Shown in pieces: positions 48,251 through 58,792 of a stretch of 64,000 bases of DNA. Position numbers and translations under genes: made by a program. The notes below the pieces were generated by a model. That model saw only the letters and a program-made list of their open reading frames with translations. It ran no database searches and was not told the origin of the DNA. The stretch's first letter is position 1, and the number at the start of each line of letters is the position of its first letter. This DNA comes from Sulfurihydrogenibium sp. YO3AOP1 (GTDB lineage Bacteria; Aquificota; Aquificia; Aquificales; Hydrogenothermaceae): the NCBI RefSeq assembly GCF_000020325.1, contig NC_010730.1, positions 1,571,501 through 1,635,500 on the forward strand, given 5' to 3'.

Positions 48251-50542
48251 CTACTCTTCAAATCTAACTATGGTTACTCCAAGACCGCCTTCGTGATATG
48301 GTGCATCTTCGTATTTTAGCTTAAAAGGAAGTTTGTCTAAGTACTCTCTTACTGCATTTCTTAAAACGCCTGCCCCATAGCCATGGATTATTTTAAAGGT
48401 AGTATAACCTTCAAGTATTACTTTATCGATGTACTTTTCTAACTCTTTTATAGCCTCTTCTTTTGTCTTGCCAATTAGATTGATAGATGGGGTTATATCT
48501 GTTTTTGATTTGGTTATTTTAAAGGTTGTCTTTTCTTCTTTAGGCTGTCTTTTTTCTAGCTGATTTAAAGGTAGCCATATTTTTATCCCACCGAAGTTTA
48601 CATTAGCTTTATCTTCTCTGATGGCAATAACCGTTCCTTCCTGAGTTTTTCCTTTTATTCTTACAACATCACCTTCTTTAATCTCTTCTGCCTTAATTTC
48701 TTCTTCTGTTTTTATATTGATGTTTTTCTTTTCTTTGACAAATTTTTCTAACGGTGCTCCTGATTGCCTTTCTTTTACTTCTTTTAAGACTTCATAGCCT
48801 TCCTGTCTTATTTTTTCAACAAAATCTTGAATTTCTTTTAAGCTCTCTTTCCATTTTTCTTTTTTGTCTTTTTCAAGCTGTTTTGCTAAGTTTTCGTATT
48901 TTGCTTTTTCTAATTCTAATTGCTGTTTTAACTGGTTTATCTCTTTAATTTTTTCTTCATATTCTGATATTAACGCTGAAAATTTAGATGCTAATTCTTC
49001 AAAATTTAGTAAATCCTTAGATATTAAAGATTTAGCTTTTTCTATGATTTCTTTTTGTAAATTTAGCTTTTGGGCTATGTAAAACGCCATGCTTTCGCCT
49101 ACTGCATTGTAATAAATTTTATAAGTTGGTGTTAAGGTCTCTTTGTCAAATCCAACTGCTGCTATCTTAAAGTAATCGTTGTTTAATACGTAAGCTTTTA
49201 TTTTCTTTAAGTGTGTAGTGGCTATTACTCTTATGTTTTTTTCTTTTACATAGTCTAAAATTGCTATACCAATAGCTGATGCAAAATCTGGGTCTGTTCC
49301 TGGTATAAGCTCGTCAAATAGCAAAAGAGAGTTTTTATTTGCTAAATCTAACATCTCTCTTATGTTTTTAATATGTGCTGAGTATGTAGATAGATTTTCC
49401 TCTATACTTTGATAGTCTCCAATGTCTATAAATATTCCGTTAAAGATTGGAATTTTACTTCCTTCATCAACAGGTATGGCTATGGCTGATTGAAAAATTA
49501 AAGACAAAAGTCCTGCTGTTTTTAGTGCTACCGTCTTTCCGCCTGTATTTGGTCCTGTAATTACCAATCCTCTCTTTTCGTCAAGTAAGATATCTATTGG
49601 AATAAATGGCTTTTCTTTAAGTAAAAAGATAGGATGTTTTGCATTATAAAGCTGATATGATTCTCCTATCTGTGGAAATCTGCAGTTAAAAGCTTTTGAA
49701 AATTTAGCTTTTGTGTAGAGAATGTCAAACTCAATCAAAGCATCAAAAGAGTTTGAAATAAAGTTAATTTTTGTTCTAATTATGTCTGTTAAGAATCTCA
49801 GTATTTTTCTAATTTCTAAGTTTTCTTGGAGTTTTAAATCTGTGAGTTTGTTGTTCAGCGGTACTACTTCAAATGGTTCTACATAGACTGTATTTCCTGA
49901 AGAAGACCTGTCTTGAATGATGCCCTTTATTCTATGGGAAAAGTTATACTTTACAGGAATGACAAATCTATCTCTTCTTAAGGTGATAAGCTTTTCTTGA
50001 ATTGCGTCTTGGTAGTTTGGATTGTTCAAGATTTTTTCAAGCTGATTGTTTATAAGCTTTTCAACTTCTTTAATCTCTTTTCTAATCCTTGCTAAATCTT
50101 TACTTGCACTGTCTTTTACAGCAAAGTCTGAGTCTATGCTGTCTGTGATAAACTTTTCAAGCTCTCTAAGTGGAGTAAGATTTTGAAACAGCTTTTTAAG
50201 ATGGTTTAGAGTATGGTTTGATAAAAAAGATTTTACATTCTTGACTACTCGTAAAATTTCTCCGATTTCAAAAATCTCTTTAGGAGACAAAATACTATCT
50301 TCAACCTTTGCAAGGTTTATTGCTTGGGTAATGTCAGGAAATTCTGAAAGTGGGAAATATCCTTCTTTTAAAAAGATGGATTCAAACTCAGATGCTTTTG
50401 CTATTTCTCTCTCTAAAAACTCTCTGTTTGTAATAGGTTTTAGATTGTTTATCTTATTTTTCGTTATCTCGTTATGGGTATAGCTTGAAAGCAGGTTTAA
50501 AAACTTTCTATACTCTAAACTTTCTAAATCTCTTTCTCTCAT
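48251..50542 (-). CDS. mutS2: MutS2 family ATPase/endonuclease
   Basis: 763 aa. Walker A GPNTGGKT near 328-335, [17 protein letters not shown] (Walker B and signature), a long coiled coil (about 500-600), a KOW-like segment (about 630-670) and a C-terminal Smr nuclease domain with [10 protein letters not shown]. It lacks the MutS mismatch-recognition domain. It suppresses homologous recombination and, in some bacteria, splits collided ribosomes. It is coupled (ATGA) to the HEPN gene upstream. Confidence 0.93.
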
Positions 50543-50913
50543 TCTCTCATCTTATTATAAAGTGTTTTTAGATATAACAATACTTTTGGAAGCTCTTCAT
50601 AAACTTCATCTGCCATATACTCGCTGTATATGTAAGCCGTGCTATTACGTAAATCTACTATTTTTAGCCAATAATCATCGTATTCAATCAGTCCTTGGGT
50701 AAATGCTTCTCTTATACAGCCTTTTGGAGATTTACAAATAATGCCGTATTTTTCTTCTAAATAAGTCTTTAAAGTCTTCCATGCTATATCAAAAGCTATC
50801 TCAAATCTTTTTATTGCCGAGTCTCTGTTTATTTCTAATTTTTCTAAGCTTAGAACTTCTTCTAACTTTAATAAAATTTTTTCTAAATCTATTGTAAGTT
50901 TTTCTAACTTCAT
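50539..50913 (-). CDS. HEPN-domain protein (HI0074-like partner of nucleotidyltransferase)
   Basis: 124 aa of four helices. [19 protein letters not shown] and [18 protein letters not shown] match the HI0074/HEPN family. HEPN RNases use R-x(4-6)-H, whereas here RNSTAY puts Tyr at the His position, so RNase activity is doubtful. It overlaps the MNT gene upstream (ATGA). The pair is of the HEPN/MNT toxin-antitoxin type. Confidence 0.8.
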
Positions 50914-51218
50914 GGGTATAAATACTCTACAAATTGCTTTGCTACTTTTTTAAAATCATCGTCAACTTCGTTAAAATCAACGAAATCTATTTTATATAAA
51001 GTTGGCAGATTTTCAAGCTCTTCTTGAATTTCAAGTTTTATGTGAGATGGAATTTTTGGTCCCTCTACTGCTAAATCTATGTCAGACCTTTCATCTGAAT
51101 TTCCTTTTACCCTTGAACCAAAGAAAAAAACTTTATACCTACTTAAATCTAAATGTTTACTCAAAATTCTCAAAATATCTTCTTTTAGTTTTTCTTCCGA
51201 GTAATGCTCTAATTTCAT
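50910..51218 (-). CDS. MNT-type minimal nucleotidyltransferase
   Basis: 102 aa. GSRVKGNSDERSDIDLAVEG gives the G-S-x(10)-D-x-D active site of pol-beta-fold minimal nucleotidyltransferases; the third Asp is in YKIDFVDF. In characterised pairs the MNT protein AMPylates and silences the HEPN toxin. It starts on the base before the lpxD stop. Confidence 0.85.
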   Translation of the reverse strand: MKLEHYSEEKLKEDILRILSKHLDLSRYKVFFFGSRVKGNSDERSDIDLAVEGPKIPSHIKLEIQEELENLPTLYKIDFVDFNEVDDDFKKVAKQFVEYLYP

Positions 51219-52199
51219 TTATTTCTCAAGTTTTTTCAAAATCTCTGGAAGTTTTGGAAGGATTGCAATAACTCTTTTCCATTTTTTCCACTCTATCGCA
51301 TTTATAGAACTTCCGTATATGCCGTTTGGTGGTAAATCGCTACCTACACCGGATTTTGCAGTCACTATAACATTATCTCCAATGGTAATATGGTCTGCAA
51401 CACCTACCTGACCGGCAAGAATTACATTATTCCCAATCTTAGAACTTCCGGCAATTCCAACCTGCGAGACTAAAATCGTATTTTGACCTACTTTACAGTT
51501 ATGACCTATCATCACAAGATTGTCTATTTTTGTGCCTTTCTTTATGACTGTTTCATCCAACATAGCCCTATCTATTGTAGTATTTGCTCCAATCTCTACA
51601 TCATCTTCAATGATGACTTTTCCTATATGTTTTATCTTTTTATGCTTTCCATCCTCTTGATAGTATCCAAAACCATCTGCGGCAATTACGCTGTTTGCAT
51701 GAATTATCACGTTGTTTCCGATAGCTGTGTCTTTATAAATTACAACGTTTGGGTATAAAATACAGTTGTCCCCTATCTGAGTATTTTCTCCGATATAACA
51801 AAAAGGATGTATTATACAATTCTTTCCAATCTTAACATTGTCTTTTATGACCACATACTCATGTATTTGACTGCTTTTCTCAATTTCAACATTTTTACCA
51901 ACAATAGCTAAATTAGAGATAAAACCTTCTTTTTTCTCATCCGGATAAAAAATATCGATAAGCTTATAAAATGCTATATTCGGTTTATCAACAACTATCT
52001 GCGGAATGTTTAACTCTGGTATAAAAGAGCCAACAATAACAGCACCGGCTTTTATTTTATCTAAATCTTTTTTGTTCTTTAAAAATGTAATATCATCTTC
52101 TGCTGCAGTTTCAATGCTTTTTAGATTTTTAATCTCTTTGTCTTGTGTAAAGTTTTCAAGCTTTCCATTTAAAAGCCTTGCTATTTCTGAGATTTTCAT
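51219..52199 (-). CDS. lpxD: UDP-3-O-acylglucosamine N-acyltransferase
   Basis: 326 aa. An N-terminal uridine-binding domain (1-100; DDITFLKNKK) and a left-handed parallel beta-helix of hexapeptide repeats (about 100-290). The catalytic His is in MIGHNCKVG near 230. It adds the second acyl chain in lipid A synthesis. It is found near skp and bamA as in many Gram-negatives. Confidence 0.93.
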   Translation of the reverse strand: MKISEIARLLNGKLENFTQDKEIKNLKSIETAAEDDITFLKNKKDLDKIKAGAVIVGSFIPELNIPQIVVDKPNIAFYKLIDIFYPDEKKEGFISNLAIVGKNVEIEKSSQIHEYVVIKDNVKIGKNCIIHPFCYIGENTQIGDNCILYPNVVIYKDTAIGNNVIIHANSVIAADGFGYYQEDGKHKKIKHIGKVIIEDDVEIGANTTIDRAMLDETVIKKGTKIDNLVMIGHNCKVGQNTILVSQVGIAGSSKIGNNVILAGQVGVADHITIGDNVIVTAKSGVGSDLPPNGIYGSSINAIEWKKWKRVIAILPKLPEILKKLEK

Positions 52200-52246
52200 A
52201 CTTTACCTTACTCCTTAAAAATGTGTGGATATTTTATCAGCACTTA

Positions 52247-53182
52247 TTACTTTCTCAACAACTCTTCTAAACTATTAGCCAAAATAGCTTTTGTAAATAG
52301 TTTATCTAATTCTTCTAAATCGTTAATGTCTGAAATTAATTTTCCTACATTTTCAGGAACATTACCGAATCTAACCTTGATTAGCTTTATAATATCTTCT
52401 TGTTTTGCCTTTATTAACCCTTGTTGTAAACCTTGCTGTAAACCTTGTTGCAATCCTTCCATTTTCCATTTTTCTGTTAATGTCGTCATCTCTTTTTCAC
52501 CTCCCAAGATTTCCTTTAATACATTTTCAACTTCTTGTGGGTTGTTTACAACTGAAATATAATCTAAAATGATAAAAACACAACCATCTTGATAGTGTTC
52601 AAAAACCTTCTTTAAGATATGTTTATACTTTTTTAAATCTTCAAAAATATGCTTCATCGTAAGAAGTGCTGACGCTGTACAAAAATCTACGTAGAGCTTG
52701 TTTATCATCTCTTCATCAGCTACCTTTGAAAGGTCTATTAAGTGATAGTTAAGTTTGTTTGAAAATCTTTCTATAATTTCTGAGTTAGTCTTTGGTAGTG
52801 TGGTTGGTATATTCCATTTTCTTTTACCATGATACAAGACAATGTTAATTATTGGTAGATACTCTTTATACTCTCCTGTTTCTTCCCATAATATCCCATT
52901 GTAGTATAAAAGCTGACTTGGTAGGTTTTTATCTATGTATGATTTGTGTTCAAAAATGATTCTTAAAAAGCTTTTTTCGTTTTCTATTTTGCATTCATAC
53001 AAAAGGTCAAGAAGTGATTTTCCAATCTTCTGTGAGTATTTTTCACTGTTTAATAATCTTATACTTTCTAAGTCTATCTTTTGAGATAGCTCTGAATAAA
53101 ATATATCAAGCAGGCTTTTAACTCTCTTTGGCTCAGAAAATATCTGTTTAAAAAATTGGTCGTGAGGTTGTAAGTCATTCAT
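52247..53182 (-). CDS. Rpn-family recombination-promoting nuclease
   Basis: 311 aa. The PD-(D/E)xK-type nuclease domain begins HDQFFKQIFSEP and has LLYECKIENE with FEHKSY (Glu-x-Lys) near 90-98. The C-terminal third contains three exact GLQQ units from EGLQQGLQQGLQQG and a helical end. RpnA-type proteins cleave DNA and promote recA-independent recombination; this class is mobile. It sits 10 nt after skp within the otherwise conserved bamA-skp-lpxD block. Confidence 0.85.
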   Translation of the reverse strand: MNDLQPHDQFFKQIFSEPKRVKSLLDIFYSELSQKIDLESIRLLNSEKYSQKIGKSLLDLLYECKIENEKSFLRIIFEHKSYIDKNLPSQLLYYNGILWEETGEYKEYLPIINIVLYHGKRKWNIPTTLPKTNSEIIERFSNKLNYHLIDLSKVADEEMINKLYVDFCTASALLTMKHIFEDLKKYKHILKKVFEHYQDGCVFIILDYISVVNNPQEVENVLKEILGGEKEMTTLTEKWKMEGLQQGLQQGLQQGLIKAKQEDIIKLIKVRFGNVPENVGKLISDINDLEELDKLFTKAILANSLEELLRK

Positions 53183-53192
53183 AGCTAATAAT

Positions 53193-53690
53193 TTACTTAT
53201 TATATTCTTTAAGCACTTCGTCTGTAATGTCTAATTTTTTATCTGCATAGAGTACACCGCTGATTAAACCGCCGTAAAGAATTAAATCAAGATTTTTATC
53301 TTTTGCTATTTTTTGCGCTATTGCTTTTATGTCGCTTACCATTTTCTTTTCTGCTTCTGCTTTCATTTTTGCAAGCTCTTCATTTGCCTGGATTTCAAGA
53401 TTTTGAAGTTGTCTTGCTGTTTCTCTAAGTTCCTTCATCTTATCTTCTTTAGCTTTTTGATTTAAAGCTGAAGAGTTTAGCTGGCTTTGTAAAGATGCAA
53501 TTTTGTTTTGTAGTTCTTTTGCTTTATTTTGATAGTATTTTAACTTTGCATCCAACTCTGCTTTATACTTTTTTCCTTTTGCAGATTGATTCATCACTTT
53601 TTCCATATCAACATAAGCAACATTTGTTGCATTTGAGTATCCAAAAGCTAAAAATAATAAAGTTAAAACTGTTAAAAATTTTTTAATCAT
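53193..53690 (-). CDS. skp: Periplasmic chaperone Skp/OmpH
   Basis: 165 aa. A signal peptide (1-21) is followed by VAYVDMEKVMNQS and a long coiled coil (about 40-125), then a small beta end with LILYGGLISGVLYAD. Skp holds unfolded outer-membrane proteins on their way to BamA, encoded just upstream. Ribosome site AAGGAGG. A repeat-filled 245-nt gap separates it from bamA. Confidence 0.9.
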   Translation of the reverse strand: MIKKFLTVLTLLFLAFGYSNATNVAYVDMEKVMNQSAKGKKYKAELDAKLKYYQNKAKELQNKIASLQSQLNSSALNQKAKEDKMKELRETARQLQNLEIQANEELAKMKAEAEKKMVSDIKAIAQKIAKDKNLDLILYGGLISGVLYADKKLDITDEVLKEYNK

Positions 53691-53737
53691 ATCTCCTCCT
53701 TATTAATGTACCAAATTTTAACTAAGTTTAAAAATGT

Positions 53738-53930
53738 TCGTCATCTGCAACTACAATTAAGAATCTCTGCCTTCATGCTCATACTCTGCCATTCTGAAGT
53801 CAGTGAAGAATCTTCTTTCTTTCTCTCTCACTTATTCACTTTCTCACTTTTTAAAGAAGAGATCCTTCGGACTTACGTCCTCAGGATGACAATCAAGGAA
53901 AAGCTTACAAAAATTTTTACAACACTCTCT
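53738..53930 (+). repeat. Palindromic repeat cluster between bamA and skp
   Basis: GAAGAATCTTC, a CTCACTT array, then GAGATCCTTCGGACTTACG, TCAGGATGACA (53881-53891, a near-exact IS110 target on the minus strand) and the CTTACAAAAATTTTTACA tail. Confidence 0.75.
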
Positions 53931-53935
53931 CTTCA

Positions 53936-56296
53936 TTAAAAGAATGTACCTAAAATAAATCCAAACCTTGAGCTGCTTATACCGGATGGTGGATTTAAAA
54001 CTTTACCATAATAAAGTTCTATTGGTGCAAATGGAGTAATGATTTTTAAGCCCACACCTGTGGAGTAATACATGTTAGAAAATGGATTGCCTTTGTCATA
54101 GCCTTTACCTTGGTCTAAAAATACATATCCCCATAAAAATCTTTCTACAATTGGATGTGCTAACTGGTAATTTAAAATAATTTCTCTTTTAGCCCCAGCC
54201 GGGTCTTTGTTTTCATCCAATGGACCGGCTCTACCCCATTCAAAACCTCTAATTGTAAAATCGCCACCTACAAAGAAAAGCTGGTCAAGTGGTATCGTTT
54301 TAGATATCTTTTCTACAAATCCAAATGTACCTTTGACAGAGAATAAAAAGTCTGTATAGAAAATCTTATCTGGAATAATTTTTGAAGCACTAAAAACTGC
54401 TTTATAAAAATCTCTTGTTCCAGTACCGGCAGAAAGTGTCAATGTTATATCACTTCCTCTTGTTGGAAGAATAGGATTGTCTATTGAGTTTCTGTTTATA
54501 AACCAGTAGGTTGAGTATAAATCATACTTTCCGACTTGTTTTTTAATGTATGTTGATGCAGTATCTAAAACATCTTTGTACTCGCCTTTTTCTAAGGTTA
54601 AACCAACGCCTGTTCTCCAAAACTCTTTAAATTCATAAGATAAGGTAGGAGAAAATCCTCTTTTTGTAGAGATGAACGTTGTATAGTCTACATATGAATC
54701 ATATAAGTTTAATCCAAGGTCTAACGGCTTATAAAACGCCCATTTATGTAGATAGTTTAGAGAGTTATTTCTGTATTTTGAACCAACTGTTAATGATAAC
54801 CCTGCAGTATCGCCGGTACCTAAGAAGTTTCCTTTTCTAATTGATGCAAAGAATGATAAGCTTGTTTGTTGGCTGTATCCTGCACCTATAGACATTTGAC
54901 CTGTAAATCTTTCATTTACTTTTGTCTCTAAATCCATCTCATTGTCAGACTTTACCTGTGGGTCAAACCCAATCATATCGTAATAACCAAGTCTGTATAA
55001 TCTTGCTTGAGACCTTAAAAGTTTGTCTTTTTTAAATACATCTCCAGGTGCCAATCTAAGTTCTCTTCTGATAGTGGAGTCTCTTGATTCATAATTACCA
55101 GAGATTTTGATTTTATCAACATAATAAATATTTCCTTTGTTTATGTTAAAAACTACATCAACCTGTTTTTTCTCTTTATCTACAATTTTGTTTACTTCAA
55201 CGTTAGCAAATATATAGCCAAGGTCGTTATAATTATCTAAAATATGCTTCTTAATAAACTCAACTTTCTCAGAGTTGTAATACTCACCGGGCTTGATGCT
55301 TTTTCTATCTGGTAGGTCTAATAATTCCTTGGTGGTGAATAAGTCATTGTTTTCAACCTTAACAGACCCTACTTTATATCTTTCTCCTTCGTCTATTTTT
55401 ATTGTGATGATGTATTTTTTCCCATCTACTAATGTAATTTCAGGCTCTGATACTTGTACATCTAAAAAACCTTTACTAATGTACAAGTCTTTTATTCTGT
55501 CTATATCCTCATAAAGAGTCTCTTTTATTAAAGCTGGATGCAGCTTAAGTTTTAATATATTTCTTTCAGATGTTTCCATGACAGAAAGAATTTCTTTTGT
55601 TTTAACGTTTTTATTTCCTACTATATTTATTTTTTCAACGTAAGCCTTAGTTCCTTCTTCTATTTTAAAAACTAAGGTGTTTCCTTTGTAGTAGTAAGAT
55701 ATCTTTGGACTGTAATAACCCTTCTTTTCATAAAGTTTTTCAATCTTTTTTATCATCTGCCCTATTTCATCGTTAGATAAAACTCTACCAAGTCCTTTTT
55801 TTATCGATGAAAGCTTTTCTTGTAGCTCTGGTCCCAGAGTTGAAAACGGTAAAGGTCTGCCAGATTCTAATTTTTCTGTTAAATCAAGACCAAGTTCTTT
55901 GATCAAATCATCTTTTGAAACTGCCTTATTTCCTTCAAAATCAATTCTTTGAACAACTGGCAGCTCTGTGAAAACAAAGGTTATATCAATTCCGTTTTCG
56001 GTGTATCTTGTATATGCTTCAACATTTTGAAAGTATCCAAGCTTATAAAGGTCTCTTATTGTGCTTTCTATTTTATCCCGTGTGACTATAGCACCCTTTC
56101 CAAATGGAATTAAAGGTTTAATTATCTCTTCATTGAAAAATTTTAGACCTTTAATTTCTATTTTTTCTATTTTATAAACCTTGAATGCTTCTTCTTGTAA
56201 GGATGGTGTTTTGACCTGTGGGGTTATTGTTTCTAGCTCTGCTGCGTCTGAGAGGTAAGATAATGAAAGTAAGGCGGCGGCTGAAAGCGCCGCCAC
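53936..56296 (-). CDS. bamA: Outer-membrane assembly factor BamA
   Basis: 786 aa from GTG. POTRA domains (about 40-430) and a C-terminal barrel with IRGFEWGRAG and VGLKIITPFAPIELYYGK, ending in Phe (GFILGTFF). BamA inserts barrel proteins into the outer membrane. The start is unusual. The best signal peptide would be [14 protein letters not shown], read from an ATA codon (56305-56303) that overlaps the clpC stop as ATAA; the only standard in-frame start nearby is GTG three codons later, which loses the two Lys. No ribosome site is visible. Frames extending farther upstream lie within clpC and are not credible. Confidence 0.85.
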   Translation of the reverse strand: MAALSAAALLSLSYLSDAAELETITPQVKTPSLQEEAFKVYKIEKIEIKGLKFFNEEIIKPLIPFGKGAIVTRDKIESTIRDLYKLGYFQNVEAYTRYTENGIDITFVFTELPVVQRIDFEGNKAVSKDDLIKELGLDLTEKLESGRPLPFSTLGPELQEKLSSIKKGLGRVLSNDEIGQMIKKIEKLYEKKGYYSPKISYYYKGNTLVFKIEEGTKAYVEKINIVGNKNVKTKEILSVMETSERNILKLKLHPALIKETLYEDIDRIKDLYISKGFLDVQVSEPEITLVDGKKYIITIKIDEGERYKVGSVKVENNDLFTTKELLDLPDRKSIKPGEYYNSEKVEFIKKHILDNYNDLGYIFANVEVNKIVDKEKKQVDVVFNINKGNIYYVDKIKISGNYESRDSTIRRELRLAPGDVFKKDKLLRSQARLYRLGYYDMIGFDPQVKSDNEMDLETKVNERFTGQMSIGAGYSQQTSLSFFASIRKGNFLGTGDTAGLSLTVGSKYRNNSLNYLHKWAFYKPLDLGLNLYDSYVDYTTFISTKRGFSPTLSYEFKEFWRTGVGLTLEKGEYKDVLDTASTYIKKQVGKYDLYSTYWFINRNSIDNPILPTRGSDITLTLSAGTGTRDFYKAVFSASKIIPDKIFYTDFLFSVKGTFGFVEKISKTIPLDQLFFVGGDFTIRGFEWGRAGPLDENKDPAGAKREIILNYQLAHPIVERFLWGYVFLDQGKGYDKGNPFSNMYYSTGVGLKIITPFAPIELYYGKVLNPPSGISSSRFGFILGTFF

Positions 56297-56301
56297 TTTT
56301 T

Positions 56302-58746
56302 TTATGCTGTCTGAAGTTCTTTTTTCTTTTTGGATTTTTTCTTCTGTTTTACAGGATTTAAAACTACTTTGCCATCTTTCATACCAACTTCTACTACTGA
56401 GCCAGGGTGTAGTTTTCCTGCTAAAATCTCCTCTGCTAATAAGTCTTCCACTTGTGATTGTAAAGCTCTTTTGATACTTCTTGCTCCATACTCTGGTTTG
56501 AATTCCTTCTCTATTAAGTACTCTACAAACTCTGGAGAGAGTTTCACTTCTATTTCCCATTCTTTTAACCTTTCGTTTATCTCTTTAATTTGCTTATCTA
56601 TTATACCTTGAATTACAGATTTGTCTAATGGTTTAAATACTATGATTTCGTCAAGTCTATTTATAAACTCTGGGTTAAATGCTTTCTTAACTTGTTCTAA
56701 AACGTTTTTCTTTAAGTCTTTATAGTCTAGCATTGAAGATTTTGTTTCAAATCCCATTTTACCACTTTCCAAAATCATTCTTGCACCAAGGTTAGATGTC
56801 ATAATAATGATAGTGTTGCTAAAATCAACCACCCTGCCAAGAGAGTCTGTTAGCCTTCCATCGTCAAATATCTGTAAGAATATATTAAATACATCCGGAT
56901 GAGCTTTTTCTATCTCATCAAAAAGAATGACAGAGTATGGTTTTCTTCTTACCGCTTCAGTAAGCTGACCTCCTTCTTCATAACCTACGTATCCCGGAGG
57001 TGCACCGATAAGTCTTGATACTGTATGTTTTTCCATATATTCACTCATATCAAATCTTATTAAAGCATCTTCTCTACCAAACAAATATTCAGCTAAAGCT
57101 TTTGCTGTTTCTGTTTTTCCAACACCTGTTGGCCCTAAGAATAAGAATACTCCGATAGGTCTATGTCTACCTTTTAAGCCAACGCTGTTTCTTCTTATAG
57201 CTTTTGCTATAGCCGTAATTGCTTCATCTTGTCCAACAACTCTCTTATGTAATTCTTCTTCTATATGCAGAAGTTTTTCTTTATCAGTTTCTGTTAGTCT
57301 TGCAACTGGAATACCTGTCCATCTTGCTATAACTTCTGCGATATCTCTAACAGTAACCTTAGGTTTGGTTTCCTTTTGCTCTTCTTTCCATTTAAGTTTA
57401 AGTGTCTCAAATTTAGCTCTTAATTTAACCTCTTCATCTCTTAGCTTTGATGCTTTATCAAAATCTTCTTCTTTTATAGCTTTTGTCTTTTCGTCTTCTA
57501 TCTTTTTTATTTCTTCTTCCAATTGTTTAAGGTCTTGTGGCAATTCAAGCTCTCTTAATCTTACTAACGCTCCTGCTTCATCCAATAAGTCTATAGCTTT
57601 GTCTGGCAAGTATCTGTCAGGTATGTATTTAACAGAATACTCAACAGCTTTTTCTATTGCTTCTTTTGTGTATTCAACGTTATGAAATTCTTCAAACTTA
57701 TGCTTTAAACCTTCTAAAATCAATATTGTATTTTCTGGAGTTGGTGGGTCTACAATGACCGGCTGGAATCTTCTTTCTAATGCTCCGTCTTTTTCTATAT
57801 ACTTTCTGTATTCATCTAAAGTTGTAGCACCTATTACTTGAACCTCACCTCTTGCCAACGCTGGTTTTAACATGTTGGAAGCATCAAGAGAACCTTCAGC
57901 TGAACCTGCTCCAACCATTGTGTGAAGCTCATCTATAAATAGTATAATGTTAGGTGTTTTTTCTAACTCTTTTAAAATTGTTTTTAGTCTTTCTTCAAAC
58001 TGTCCTCTGTATTTTGTGCCTGCTACTAAGGATGCTAAATCTAAAGCTATTATTCTTTTGTTCCAGAGAATTTCTGGTGCTTTTTTGCTTACTATCCTTT
58101 GTGCTAATCCTTCTACGATTGCGGTTTTTCCAACCCCAGGTTCACCTATCAAAACAGGATTGTTTTTTCTTCTTCTTGAAAGTATTTGAATAACTCTCTC
58201 TATTTCTCTATCTCTACCAATTACTGGGTCAAGCTTTCCTTCTTTTGCAAGTGCAGTAAGGTCTCTTCCGTATCTATCTAAGTTTGGTGTAGGTATTTGT
58301 TTTACCTGCTCTTGTGGTGGTATTTCACCTAAAACTGACAATATTTCTCTTCTTACCGAATACTCATCAATTCCAAAGCCTCTTAACACCCTTCCACCAA
58401 GCCCGGACTTTTCTCTAACAACCCCAATTAACAAATGTTCTGGACCAACAAATGGATGGTGTAAAATTCTTGCTTCTTCTACTGCATACTCTAATATTCT
58501 TTTAGCGTCCGGAGAAAATAGTATCTCTCCTGTATGTGTACCTCTTGGAATTTGAGAAAGTAAAGTTTTCTTTACCTTTTCCGGGGAAAGACCAAATTTA
58601 GATAATACTAAAACTACAATATCATCTTCATCAATCAACCCTAAGAGAAGATGTTCACTTCCTAAGTAGTTATTTTTGTATTTTAACGCATGCTCCCTTG
58701 CTGTTAATATTACTTTTCTTGCCTTTTCTGTAAATTTTTCAAACAT
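56302..58746 (-). CDS. clpC: ClpC-type AAA+ unfoldase
   Basis: 814 aa. Two Clp N repeats (1-145), AAA-1 with GEPGVGKT near 203, a middle UVR-like coiled coil (about 415-450), AAA-2 with GPTGVGKT near 535-542 and the C-terminal D2 small domain. It unfolds proteins for ClpP. The IGF-type ClpP loop is not obvious beyond MGFETKSSM near 665. The tail is Lys-rich. It is 47 nt after lolD and probably belongs to the same transcript. Confidence 0.93.
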   Translation of the reverse strand: MFEKFTEKARKVILTAREHALKYKNNYLGSEHLLLGLIDEDDIVVLVLSKFGLSPEKVKKTLLSQIPRGTHTGEILFSPDAKRILEYAVEEARILHHPFVGPEHLLIGVVREKSGLGGRVLRGFGIDEYSVRREILSVLGEIPPQEQVKQIPTPNLDRYGRDLTALAKEGKLDPVIGRDREIERVIQILSRRRKNNPVLIGEPGVGKTAIVEGLAQRIVSKKAPEILWNKRIIALDLASLVAGTKYRGQFEERLKTILKELEKTPNIILFIDELHTMVGAGSAEGSLDASNMLKPALARGEVQVIGATTLDEYRKYIEKDGALERRFQPVIVDPPTPENTILILEGLKHKFEEFHNVEYTKEAIEKAVEYSVKYIPDRYLPDKAIDLLDEAGALVRLRELELPQDLKQLEEEIKKIEDEKTKAIKEEDFDKASKLRDEEVKLRAKFETLKLKWKEEQKETKPKVTVRDIAEVIARWTGIPVARLTETDKEKLLHIEEELHKRVVGQDEAITAIAKAIRRNSVGLKGRHRPIGVFLFLGPTGVGKTETAKALAEYLFGREDALIRFDMSEYMEKHTVSRLIGAPPGYVGYEEGGQLTEAVRRKPYSVILFDEIEKAHPDVFNIFLQIFDDGRLTDSLGRVVDFSNTIIIMTSNLGARMILESGKMGFETKSSMLDYKDLKKNVLEQVKKAFNPEFINRLDEIIVFKPLDKSVIQGIIDKQIKEINERLKEWEIEVKLSPEFVEYLIEKEFKPEYGARSIKRALQSQVEDLLAEEILAGKLHPGSVVEVGMKDGKVVLNPVKQKKKSKKKKELQTA

Positions 58747-58792
58747 CGCTTTTTACCTCGTTTTTATTTATGCCTTTTAAATTTATGCAAAT

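Noticed and set aside
56297-56560. bamA start about 88 codons upstream, giving 874 aa
   Set aside because: The extension overlaps clpC, is rich in Arg/Ser/Trp with no POTRA or signal features, and puts the true signal peptide in the interior.
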